This document shows positions 24,524 to 36,163 of a stretch of 64,000 nucleotides of DNA, piece by piece. Numbering within the stretch: the first letter of the stretch is position 1; each line of letters starts with the position of its first letter. Source of the stretch: Gymnopilus junonius (Eukaryota > Basidiomycota > Agaricomycetes > Agaricales > Galerinaceae). A program made the position numbers and the translations under genes. The stretch lies in the NCBI GenBank assembly GCA_015501075.1, contig JADNYJ010000003.1, positions 310,001 to 374,000 of the forward strand, given 5' to 3'. Below the pieces are notes generated by a model. It was not told where the DNA came from. It was given only the letters and a program-made list of their open reading frames with translations, and made no database searches.

Positions 24524-24882
24524 TGCATTTTATTTTTTTTGTTCACGAACTGTACCGATACTAATCGCACCGCAGTGTCATTATATGGTACTGTAGCTAA
24601 TCCCAACATTCATATCTCCTCGTCCATGAGTCAGTTGTCTGCTAGCCATCATTTGTGCCGACGTCCTATTCAATGGAAAGCAAAGTGCCATATCCTTGTC
24701 TAGTCCGCGATTATATATCGACTGAGAGCGTGCCAAATGGAGTTGCCTCTTTCATCCTTCGACGTAACTCACTATGACATAACGATGGCATATTCAAGAG
24801 AACGGTTACAAGTACTCATTTATTCACAGATACCCTGCCAAACCCTATTACAAAAAGTCCAAGGCTCAAGGTCCGTAAGGAA
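24524..24882. other. Intergenic space between convergent genes
   Basis: 359 bases between the mS38 stop and the stop of the retropepsin-like gene. No other gene seen. Confidence 0.6.
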
Positions 24883-26327
24883 TCAAGTTACAGTGACAAT
24901 TTTACCCCTGCCATCCTTCAGTATGACTAGTTCGCACTCAATTTTCTCTCCCGTGTCCAGACACACAACATCTGTCGGATCAACCGAGTTCATCTTCACT
25001 TGGCGTTTCTCTAGGAAAGACCTTCCAAGAACAACGTCAAAATGCGGCTCTTCAGAAAGATACACGTCTACCATCACTGGTTTCCCTAAAGCAAGAGACT
25101 GTTCTTTGTCAGGCTGTTTTGGCTTCTTGCTAATGCTTCTTGTACTTTTAACCTTCCCATTTATAAGGGGAGGAACTAGTTTGTCTCGGGAAGGTAGTGG
25201 AGAGTCAGGAATGCGTGAGGGCGAATGTGAATGATGAGGATGAGATGAAGGCAAATCTGAACGGAACGCATCAGGTCGTTGATAGCCTTGTGGGAGATTG
25301 GGTTGGGAGGCAGACGGTTTTAGTGTGATAGGGTATTTCCCAATGTTTACAAGGCCTCCATAGCCGTAGCTTCCTGGCGCAGCGTCGGAAGGAATGAAGC
25401 CATGTTTAATGGCAAATTTACGGGACATGTACACATGCCGGTAACCTTGTTTCAGTAGCATACGCACTAGTGGAGGAGTACGAGTTCAAGTCAATGATAA
25501 TGTATTTACCAGCAGTTGGAGAATAAAGAGATGTTAGACACTGACCATTTTGAACTGGACCTATCGCTCCTGTGACGGTCCGTACACCATTCTCAGCGTG
25601 AAACTTCTCAAATTGTTCCTTCAGTATCGGAACAGGGTCGTCCTCGACTTTGTTTTTTCCTTTCTTGCTTCTTTTACTCGTAGACGCGTAAGAAGGTGCT
25701 GGAGAGCGTCGCATCGCTGGCGACTGCGCACGCGATGGTCGGAACACGTAGTATGCTGGGTTGGTATATGCAGGCGCGGTAGGGAGAGGCTTCCTTGGAT
25801 CACGCAGATGTAAGGTGGGCGTCAAAGTTCTCGTATTGGGCACTGGACTACCGAGAAGAGTCTGGGACGTGGAGGCCGCTGGACGACCTTCGGCATCCGG
25901 TGTCCATGCGGCTGACATCTGGTCGTCGGCCTGCTGCTGTTCTCGCCATGTGAATATGGTATAATCAGAGTCTACGATTTGAAAAAAGGCATGAGTCCTT
26001 GTCTGAGAATTCGAATACTTGGATGTATGTTCCTGTCCCTTAGAAACCAAGACAAACTCACCATCGTCTAGATTCCAAATCCCATCATTGTATTCGTATT
26101 TCAACCATCCAGGACCGACGCGTTCACCATAATAATCGGTATTGTGCTTTCTACTAAGCTTATCATAGAGGTCTAGCAGAGTCTCTCGTGTCACTATGTG
26201 AAAGAATGGCCTGGCTAAACAACGCAATCGCTGCCTGATCAACGACGAACTTACAGGAATGAACTAATGAGAACGAGGAGGTTGGGGTGTGTATGTTGAG
26301 TACTGATGGCGCCTCCACTGATGACAT
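24883..26327 (-). CDS. PB1-like N-terminus with retropepsin-like C-terminal domain
   Basis: Four exons. ATG 26327 gives MSSVEAPSVLNIHTPTSSFS. A canonical 44-base intron (GTAAGT...TTTAG) joins to RPFFHIVTRETLLDLYDKLS. A further intron joins GPGWLKYEYNDGIWNLDD to DSDYTIFTWREQQ, a pattern like the second half of a PB1 domain (acidic 'DSD' followed by beta strand). A Pro/Ser-rich linker follows, then KEQFEKFHAENGVRTVTGAI spliced to VRMLLKQGYRHVYMSRKFAI. The end, KPVMVDVYLSEEPHFDVVLG RSFLEKR... to KDGRGKIVTVT, resembles the last part of a retropepsin-like fold (the DVVLGRSFL strand). I do not see a clear catalytic DTG/DSG before it, so activity is doubtful. PB1 domains pair proteins; the partner is unknown. 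Domain names are my pattern judgement, not a search result. Confidence 0.72.
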
Positions 26328-26610
26328 TCGTTGAAAGAGAGGATTAGTCGTGTGCGGGCAGGACAAACGTAGAGTACGTGACAGACCGAAGAAGCAAAAA
26401 CACTGTCTAAATTCAATTTCAGAAACCTTTTTATAGATCCCTCTTGTCATCAAACGCGAAGTAGTACACCAGGCACAGCACAACTGGTAATATCCCCATC
26501 GAAGCGGGCCTCAAGATGATCCATTCGAAATCGGAATACATGCAGAGAGGGAACACCGTGTACACGAGGCAAAAAAGGCGGTTAAATAAATTGTACAATG
26601 CAAATTAAGT

Positions 26611-27670
26611 TTACTTTGGTATGTTCTCCCTGGCTTGTTGCTTGACCCGTCTCCTACGAGTCCATCAGAAACCAGCGCAGGTTCGCAAGAGGTGCAACTT
26701 ACTCATAGGCTGCTTTGTCGTTCCTGTAGCCGCCACAGTTACTGATCTCGAGGATTTTATGCGATGTCATGCAAACTCACTTGAACATGGTATAAGCATC
26801 ACTTTGAGCCGGGTCATTGACATTCGGGTTATCAAGCAGATCTTGGATACCAAGTAGAATCTAAGCGAAGCATTATAAGTCAGTCAAAATTAAGCATGTC
26901 ATATATACACACCTGTTTGATGGTGATAGCAGGCTTCCATGATTTCTCCTCGTCCAAAATAGACAAACACACAGTACCAGAAGGGTAGACATTAGGATGG
27001 AAAAGTGGAGGAGCAAATTTACCTATTGCGAAGAAATCAAGCTGCGGCCAAGATAAGAGTCGATATCTGAAAACACTTACACTTCGGTGGCTTCGAAGGA
27101 TAATCTACAAAGCAAACAAATGAGATCCTAAGAACTATAATCAACAAGTAGACATATGTACCCTCGGGGAAACTCATAGTCAATTTATACAGTCCTCCTT
27201 CCCAAGGTGTCTATTGGACAACGAGATACAGTCAGTAATAGTCCACTCAGCGTCTGGACACGGAACCACGAAAATACGCCACAATTGCTATACAACCAAG
27301 GACATAACATGTCGCATGCCCTGCAAAAGAAAGCGCTCACCTTTGCCTTGCCAGGAATCCCGACTTCCCACTCCATGAGGTTCATAGATCCATCGGCGGC
27401 TTTGGCAGGTTTGGCGTAGAATCCCTAAGCAAAAGATAGAAAATTTAAGCATCGCTGTCCAGATCACCGAATAATTTCTGCAAGTCAAGCTGGCTATCGG
27501 CTACGTTCACAGAGAAAGGCAGTGGCAAGTTCCTATCGTAGCTCTCGCATGCCTAATGAAGTTGCCCAAGAAAGCAGTCCATGGTGCAGAGAAGAAAGAC
27601 GCACAAATGGATGATCCTTGCGCCACTGCTTGCGTTCTTCAGCAAGACGAGTTCTGCAGATGCCTGACAT
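26611..27670 (-). CDS. UBC9: UBC9, SUMO-conjugating E2 enzyme
   Basis: Eight or so short exons. ATG 27670 starts [20 protein letters not shown]. Further exons give [28 protein letters not shown], the [16 protein letters not shown] region, DYPSKPPK, the active-site segment [20 protein letters not shown] (catalytic Cys in GTVCLS), [20 protein letters not shown] and [12 protein letters not shown]. Two tiny exons, NDKAAYE and [13 protein letters not shown], end at 26611-26613. The N-terminal basic helix and overall size (~160 residues) are typical of Ubc9 rather than ubiquitin E2s. It accepts SUMO from the Aos1-Uba2 E1 and transfers it to lysines, mostly in the nucleus. It is adjacent to SNU13 on the same strand, 265 bases apart. 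Confidence 0.97.
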
Positions 27671-27935
27671 AGTAAGGGTATGAGAAAGGGAACACTCAAG
27701 AATCAATGAAAGCTTCCAACAGTACAATTGGAAAGTATTCATGCTGAGTCATCATTTGAGCAAATAACTCAAAACATAGCCGCACAAGCGCCCACGAAAT
27801 TTAATCTCGATAGTTTCTACATAGTAGGATTACGCAGGTCAGGTGGTATATATTTACAACATATATTCCATTGAACTAAAGGAGGGAATTGTAGTATAGC
27901 CGTGGCAAAGCTAATTCTGATACAGAGCATCGCAT

Positions 27936-28481
27936 TTAGAACATGAGCTTCTCAATCGCATTCTTAATGGAGGTGATCTGGCTGGAAAGTTCCTTGGATT
28001 CTCCAGTGGTCACGCTGGCAGCAATTACGGGCCTTGAGACGTTGCAAGCACGTCCAACAGCTGCCTTGGAAGGCAAGAAGACGTAGGGAACGTTCTGCGG
28101 GAAGAAGCGGACATTAAACCAAATGACAATGAATCCAACATAAGTGTCCGCGTACCTTCTCCTCGCAAAGAAGAGGGAGATGGAGAAGAATCTCAAGGGG
28201 TTCAGTGTCCGCGGTCAAGATAATGAACTCGGCGATACCACGGTTCAGAGTCTTCGTTGCTGGTTTAAACATAAGGACTGGGTTCCAAAGTGAATTATCA
28301 CCACACACACCTTCGTTAGCTCCCTTCTTCAACTGCTTGTACTGGCCAGCTTGCTGGACAAGATCAAGAATCTAATAGACCTCTCTTAGGATCAAACCAT
28401 TGAAAAAGAGAAAAGGCAGACCTGGTTCGTCAAGTTAGCATCAGCGAGAGGCCAAGCGCGTCCATGTGCTTCTTCAGCCAT
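27936..28481 (-). CDS. SNU13: SNU13, U4/U6.U5 snRNP and box C/D snoRNP protein (15.5K)
   Basis: Four exons. ATG 28481: [20 protein letters not shown]; then [20 protein letters not shown]; then [35 protein letters not shown]; then [40 protein letters not shown] to the stop at 27936-27938. This is the complete L7Ae/Nhp2-like fold of about 126 residues. The GANE segment, which contacts kink-turn RNA, is intact. The protein binds the 5' stem-loop of U4 snRNA and box C/D snoRNAs in nucleus and nucleolus. It is divergent from the gene at 28714. Confidence 0.96.
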
Positions 28482-28713
28482 TTTATGTCTGGAGTAAGTA
28501 TAATTCGGGTGACCTCACGGTTGATCCTTGGTCGAGTGTTGGGTGGTGAAGGGAAAGTTCGAGGTTGCCGAAATTTTGAGATTACTAGCTTATGTAATTT
28601 GCCGCCAGTCTATTTTTAGTTCATCCTTGACACCTCCTCCACAAAGCCCAAGTAAGTATGTATGTACAGGTGACAGATCGACAACTCATTTCCCAGGTTA
28701 GACCAGAACCATC
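28482..28713. promoter_or_regulatory. Shared divergent promoter, SNU13 and GGCT-like gene
   Basis: Only 232 bases separate the two start codons, which face away from each other, so promoter elements for both genes must lie here or overlap the first exons. I cannot identify a TATA box or a specific factor site with confidence. Confidence 0.5.
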
Positions 28714-29250
28714 ATGACGAAGAACACCACATATTTTGGCTATGGAAGTAACCTCTGGATTGACCAGATGAAACGTCGTTGCCCCGATAGCAAATACGTA
28801 TGCGTCGGTTCTTTAGCCAATTGGTGAGCGCTTATATTGCCGTCAGCTAAATCACTCACTCAGGAAAAAAGGAAATGGATAATTAATGTCAGAGGTTATG
28901 CCAACATCATCCCTTCCGAGGGGGATATCGTATACGGCCTTATGTACGAACTCACTCCAGCCGACGAAGAGTCTCTCGATATCTATGAAGGGAGTACGTA
29001 CGAAAAGCAATACATACCAGTCAATATCGACGCGGATAAATGCAATGTGGACTACAAGGTCGTCGAAGTCCTCATATACGTTGATGTGGAGAGGAAGTCG
29101 GAAAGCTACCCTCGGACGGAGTACATCTACCGGATGAACATGGGAATTGAAGACGCACTGAAGGAAGGGATACCTAGCGCCTATATCAACAAATACCTTC
29201 GTACCTTTATACCATCTCTAGACAAGTACGACTTGCTAGGATCCAATTAA
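28714..29250 (+). CDS. Gamma-glutamylcyclotransferase-like (GGCT/AIG2 fold) protein
   Basis: Two exons. ATG 28714 gives MTKNTTYFGYGSNLWIDQMK, with the YGSN substrate-binding loop of the family, then RRCPDSKYVCVGSLANW. After the intron comes KWIINVRGYANIIPSEGDIV, then YGLMYELTPADEESLDIYEG, which supplies the conserved acidic residue region, and a stop at 29248-29250. About 165 residues. Members release 5-oxoproline from gamma-glutamyl peptides or related amide substrates in the cytosol. The donor splice is out of phase by one base as printed; one more G in TTGG before GTGAGC (~28823) would give ANW-EKRKWIIN in frame. I treat that as a likely consensus error. Confidence 0.88.
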
Positions 29251-29432
29251 ACGATGCATTTCTACAAGTCTTTTTCATTCCTTACGCCGTCGTCGAATGT
29301 TAATTAAGCCCCTAACTTTCGATCGGTCCGCCGATCGCGACTGTTGATTCACGGGTTGCTTGCCAAACAAAGAGCAACTGAACGCGCAACAACAACGCGG
29401 CCGCGTCACCTCTCATTTCAAAGCACTCAATT

Positions 29433-30662
<1,230 letters not shown>

Positions 30663-30749
30663 GTTGTATAATTCGTGTGTAATAATACAAATGGTCTATG
30701 ATCTTGTCCACCGTTTATGACCATCTCGAGATGATAAAGAGCGGAAACA

Positions 30750-33196
30750 CTAGGAGTCTTTTTCTTCTTCGTAGTGATCTATTATCATCCGCTCTCTGTC
30801 GAAGAATGTCATAGTTTTGAGGTTTTGCCACTAGGGATGATGGTAAGCAAGGGGCATAATTTCAACTTAAGCAAGAGTGTACCTGTGAGCGATGACGGAT
30901 CTTCCAGTACGCAAAAAGGATGGGAACGATTGCAATCATCGTATACGAGAAGAAGAACGAAGGGACGTCCCAGTGACCAGGAAGAAACACGGTATAGCCG
31001 CCTACAAAGGCCATGATGAATGTGGCTGCAAATCCGTAGTATCTAGGCAGGGAAATAGATTGGACTTCAATCGGTTCCTCAAACACGGGCTACATACCCG
31101 CAGAACGGCTGCCAGAAACTTCGATATGGCAAATCATGTCGAGAGACGCCGAGAGCCTTGAGAGCCTTATTGAAGATGTCGTTAACAATGATTTGGAGTG
31201 GGGTAAGGGCAATAAATCGACCTTGTGGAATCGAATATAACTGAAGGATATAATCGCATAATTCAACAGTTGTGAGGCCGTTACAAGGTTGACAAACCTG
31301 CAAGAGCATCATTCAGAATTGCATAGGGGACCTCAGTGAGATCAAAGAAAATACCATTGTAAGACGATTGCAGAATTTTGTGAGAGTTGCAAGAAAGCTA
31401 TTGAGAAACTTTAGGCTAAATTTAGGTGCCAGAAAGCTCCCACTCACCAAGTGACGCGATGCTGAGTGTGATACCTACACAGTACATGGGAACACCATTG
31501 GAAGTACAACGGATCAAAAAGCGAGGGGCTTTCCCCTCCAACGCAAGCCCGAAAAGGGTGCGGGAAGCACAAAACACATAGCTGTTTCCAGCAGAAAATA
31601 TAGCAGTTAGAACCAGTGCATTGACGATATGTGGCAACACTGGAATATGCAAGTGTTCCATGGCTATAACGTAGGGTGAAGAGCCTGCTCCCGGATGGGC
31701 ATTTGCAATGGCATTCAACAAATCCGGATCATTGTAGGGTACGACGATGCCGACGCAGAGAGAACCAAGAATGAAGAACCCGGCAAGGCGATAAAACACC
31801 CCCTTGAATGCCTTTGGCAAATTACGGCGAGGGTTTTTTGCTTCGCCAGCAGTCATAGAGACATAGTCTGGACCTGTGAAAAGATCAGTGTTCTATGAGA
31901 GTTGCCACTCAATCGCATGCACATACCTGCAATCGTGAAAGACGCTTGAATCAGACAAGCAAGAAAGCCTACGAATCGTCCAGTTGAACCAGCCTTGATA
32001 TATTCAGCAAATGGCGCTCCCTCCACTTTCGCAGCTGCAGATACATGATTGAGGAATGGATACACAGTTAGCCACGTAAATTGACTTACGATTCCAGTTG
32101 CGGAAGCCGTAGACGTCATGAAGAGGATTACCCCCAACCATGGTCACAAACGTGAACGCATCAGTCCGGTAGCCAATATAGCTTTTCCAAGGGACAACCA
32201 AAATTCTGACTCTGAAATTTGTTCGAAGGTTATGTCAGTCCGACGCTTCGACCTGGTCTACCGAGCTTGAACAGGAAAGTACCTCCATAGTATTTTACAG
32301 CAAAGAAATTGAGAAAACTAGAGAGAGGATTAAATGATATGTGGTAGCAAAACAAAGAAAAGCTTCACCTATAACACACAAGTAGAAAGCAAATCACAGC
32401 AGCGGTGGGTATTTTTTCGGTCCAGAATTGCAATACGACGTTGAAGGCGACCATCTCAAAAGGAATAAGGGCTGCTTCGAAGATGAAGAAATTCACGCCA
32501 GCAGCGAATCCAAGGGCGGGGTCCACAAATCGATCGGCATATCGTACCTATAATGAAAACAGAACGTTGAGTATGTAGTTGTAGAGAAGATGCGCGAAGG
32601 TATCCTATACGAACAAAGGGTGATGAAATAGGTATCCAAGTCACCATCTCAGCTAATTGGGCTTGTCAAATCGGACGAAAAGATGTGGAGGAGACCAAAG
32701 CCTACAGAGGCAGTTGTTAACAGCCAAGATAACAGAACACCATAGGGTAAAAGCAATGAAAAGACTAGCTGTAGATGCCGAAGGATATCAGCTGAGTATA
32801 CGTTCCCTGGAAACCTAACTCACCTGGTCCGCCATGTGTTAAACTTTGTCCAATTTGTACGAAGAGCGCAGTACCGATGGTACCTATACAGAAGAAGCGA
32901 TTTACTCAGAATAGGGGGTGTCGCGTAGATAATAAGCCCCCACCGCCAATGCCTATCAGCTGTATATGTCGATTCTGTCCACAAAAGCAACGTCAAATTT
33001 TAGCAGCTATGGAAAGGGCAGCTTGAGCCAGCTTGCTTTGACGAACCTTCAGCGTCCTACGCGTATTATCGGAATCGTAGGACTCCGCGTCTACCTCCAC
33101 GACCTGGTCTACGGATTGCGTGATTTCCCGCTTCTCTACAAAAACCTTGCCTGTCTTGACATGCTCAGAGCTTTCCGCCGTCCATTTGTCTGCCAT
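30750..33196 (-). CDS. Amino-acid permease, APC/YAT family
   Basis: Many exons. ATG 33196: MADKWTAESSEHVKTGKVFV, a hydrophilic tail ending NTRRTLKVRQ, followed after splicing by the TM1 glycine-rich region that ends FVQIGQSLTHGGPG. Also visible are DPALGFAAGVNFFIFEAALI, TFVTMVGGNPLHDVYGFRNW, FLACLIQASFTIAGPDYVSM, TAGEAKNPRRNLPKAFKGVF, LVLTAIFSAGNSYVFCASRT, LEGKAPRF and SLPRYYGFAATFIMAFVGGY. The last exon, found from a GTACAC...CCCTAG intron, reads WQNLKTMTFFDRERMIIDHY and stops at 30750-30752. Twelve TMs are expected. The family imports amino acids with protons across the plasma membrane; substrate range cannot be told. It is convergent with PRE2, with only 87 bases between stops. Confidence 0.92.
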
Positions 33197-33679
33197 CGTG
33201 GATCGAATGCGTTTGTAAATGAGAGCATATAAAATCAGACGGTGGAGAGTGAGGAAAACGCAAAATTTTTGTGTTCTAAATACCTCGCAATCATCAGAGA
33301 TCATCAGTGGTGCCGCTATAATTACATTGACCTAAAGAAATTGAAAATGGACCATGCGGAATTCCGCGTCCAGCCCCACGGGGAAGCAAGTTCGATCAAC
33401 ACGACCGACAGCCCTTGGTAGTGAAAGCCAATATCCCATGATCTTATAACCTCATTGTCCTCCAACGTCCAAAGCTGAAGCGGACTGCAAGTTGTCTATC
33501 TGGCAGGATACAGAGTGTAAAATAAATTCTGCTTCGGAGGGATGCTTCCACTCCGGCGTGCAAGTAGAAAGAAAGATAAAGCGAATCAGCGATATATATA
33601 TGTCGTATCATTGGTGGTGGCACAGAACCAACATCGATTATCTCGCTTTAAGGACGCGCCGCAGACACGCCACGCTTAG
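33197..33679. other. Promoter region of the amino-acid permease
   Basis: 483 bases upstream of the permease start, running to the edge of the left inverted duplication. No gene or clear element seen. Confidence 0.45.
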
Positions 33680-34153
33680 CACTGTGCGTTACTCATGTAC
33701 AGGCTTCAAATTCTGATGTATAGAAGCAACTCCTCCAGAGGTAATATGGTTTATCTGCTACCCCGAGTCATTCTTGATGGCTTCGAAGATGACGAAAAAT
33801 GGCGAAAAAGAGGAGTTGCACACGAGATATGAGAGCGAGCGTTCGGAGGCGAGCAGCTATATTATCGTTGGCGCCTTGCCATCAAAAAGAAGAAGGCAAA
33901 CTCAAGATGACGATAACTCGCCTCTTCATTCGCAAGAGCTATAAAGGCCAATGGAAGGAATCAAATTTTCTAGCGCTAAAATACAGCATAACTTACAAAA
34001 TCCAAGTAAAATGGTGAACTGGGTACTTATTGATCTTCCAGATCATGGCTTCTCATCTTCGTCACTCCACATAAGATCAAAGTCTTCATCGTCACTAGGC
34101 AACCCAAGATTATCCCTTGAGCCTGAGGACTGAGGAAGAATATTGTGTCTGAA
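33680..34153 (+). repeat. Left copy of a ~475 bp inverted duplication
   Basis: This 474-base segment recurs in reverse orientation at 38705-39185, nearly base for base. I estimate about 95% or better identity by eye. The main differences are a 7-base insertion in the right copy, a 4-5 base change in GAAAAAGAGGAGTTGCAC, and scattered substitutions. It covers the 3' flank and the final exon of the phosducin-like gene and stops within a few bases of that exon's splice acceptor (TTCAG|ACA). Confidence 0.95.
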
Positions 34154-35267
34154 GACAAACTTGTGAGTAAATTCAATAAATAGGGCCCGGAGTACACTTA
34201 CTTGTCAAGAAATTCCTCAAGTCCAGCAGGCCCAGCTTCCCAGTCTACACGCACCCAATTATGCACGAGTTGTCCATTACGATAGACGAGCATGGTGGGC
34301 AGCATATCCAGATCAACTTCCTCGTCCTCGTAGCCGTCCTCTTCCTCTTCATCGTAGTCCCCCTTTTCATCATATGCATAAGGATCTTCTTCGTCATCTT
34401 CGCTAACTGACTTCAGACGAGATGCAATGGGATTGGGTTTACTTGAGTTGTTTAATGAAGCAAATCCAAGAGACGAGGCCTTCACTCGCAAAAATTTGGT
34501 GTCAGGGTAAGCCCGTGCGACTCTCGCCAATGTTTCATCAACAGTGTAGCATCGTTCCAATGACTATTACGAGGGAACAGGAAATCAACTTTATGGACTA
34601 TTTCATAAGTAAAAAGCAGCTTACTGAGTCATAGAGGTGCACAACAACCCAAGTACCCATCTCTTCTTTTTCCACAGCTGCCAGGTATCCCTTCAATCCA
34701 ACTTCCCTCAAGTGACCAAACCGTCCTTCCCGCTTCTGCCCCCAGACGTCTCGTTTATCTTGAGATTTAGCAGCCTCCTTCATGACCAATTCATCTGCCT
34801 TTTCACCCCTACTCGCCTTCTCGCGCTCCTCCTCCAAAAAGGTCTTTCCACCCAAGTTTGCAGCCTCGAACTTCCTCCTAAGTTCTTCAGCTTCTTTCGC
34901 CTTTTTGTCCCGTTGGATCCCGGCAGCCTCGTCACGATCTCGAATTACTCCCTTTACACCTGTACGCCCAGGACCCATGCCAATGGACTCTGGTGATTGA
35001 GCTTGTTCTTTCTGCTTTTGCTTTGCCGCCTCGCGTCGGACGGTATCCACGTCATAGTCAAGACCTTTCTCTTCGAGTTGCTCTGCCGCAGCCTTGAGTT
35101 CCTCGTCGTGCCAGCCATTATCCACATCTGGAGACGCCGATCGCGCTGGCGAAGAGGTGCCAGGGCGTCCGTTGAATAGCTCACCAGATAACACTAGTGC
35201 TTCAATGTCGGCATACTAAAGGAACCGTCAGTCGAACGAAAGGCTGAAGAAAACTCGAATTCACCAT
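34043..35267 (-). CDS. Phosducin-like protein (thioredoxin fold)
   Basis: Exons on the minus strand. The likely start is an ATG-only exon (35265-35267), followed by a textbook 49-base intron (GTGAATTC...CTGAC...TTTAG) and YADIEALVLSGELFNGRPGT. Then a charged helical N-terminal region, WHDEELKAAAEQLEEKGLDY and KTFLEEEREKASRGEKADEL, leads into a thioredoxin-like domain: EMGTWVVVHLYDS, LERCYTVDETLARVARAYPD, TKFLRVKASSLGFASL, an acidic insert, LDMLPTMLVYRNGQLVHNWV and GPAGLEEFLDK. The last exon, HNILPQSSGSRDNLGLPSDD, ends EDFDLMWSDEDEKP. Phosducin-like proteins assist CCT-dependent folding of G-beta, actin or tubulin in the cytosol. The acidic insert (near 34310-34400) is unusually long. The final exon lies inside the inverted duplication. 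Confidence 0.88.
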
Positions 35268-35760
35268 AGTAGTGTCCTTCAGAAAAGAAAATGACGATAA
35301 GAAAGCCCAGAATTCTACGAGGAAATCAGATAATAAGGGGTGGAATCAGATTTCTAATGGGCCCCTAAAGCCATTAGCGTTACGGCATTTTAACTGCTGT
35401 GAAGTTCAGCACCTGATTTTCTGTAGTTAAGGGATAATTTGCGTGGAATTGTGAGATAGAAAATACGCTCGCAACCTTGTAGCAATAGTGAGGTTTCGCC
35501 AGGAATGAGTGTTAGTTGACGACAGTGACGCGGTTCCAGAACTTTTGGAAAGCCGATCAGAAGCAGTCACAGTCTCCCGCTTCTAACATCGGCAAAAATA
35601 CCCCATCAGGCAATAAGGACCCACAGAATCCTCTTGGAGAAAACAGTTTTAACAATGTACGTATAGTGGCACTGTGGCATGCGTTGGACAGGCGTACAGG
35701 AAAGAGATGTATCTTAGTGCTTGTAGTATTCCTGCCAAAGAGACGCCGATAGGCTTCATC

Positions 35761-36107
35761 TCAAATGAATTTTACACGGTACACACAAGCTAAGATCCTG
35801 ACAGTGGGAGGTCCTTGAACTTGCGCAGCACCGATATTCATTATCTGTCCTCGAGTAATCATAACCACCACCAATTTGTCGATAATATCCCATGTTTTCA
35901 TAGCATCCTGTCGAGTTCCCATATTTCTGATCCCCTGTGAGTACGCCACGAACATTGGGGGCAGCTGGCAGGACGACACCCAATTAGGCAGTCCCAGGCG
36001 GGATTCCCACGCTTCGCACTCTTGACTGCATCCTTCAAGCTGGAGACCACGGCGCTGGAGGCGATCTCGCGTGCTTCTTCGTCATACCCAACGATCGCAC
36101 CGCTCAT
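35761..36107 (-). CDS. Possible small unknown gene
   Basis: ATG 36107 opens MSGAIVGYDEEAREIASSAV VSSLKDAVKSAKRGNPAWD, an amphipathic, coding-looking stretch. The frame then becomes less convincing and stops at 35898. An adjacent frame downstream reads AMKTWDIIDKLVVVMITRGQ and ends at 35761. A splice or a single-base error around 35960-36000 could join them into a ~110-residue protein, but no canonical junction is obvious. It is divergent from the gene at 36164 with only 56 bases between starts. Function unknown. Confidence 0.35.
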
Positions 36108-36163
36108 TTACTAACATTTAACGACTTACGACACATTTGTTACGACTTTTACGACATTTCTCA

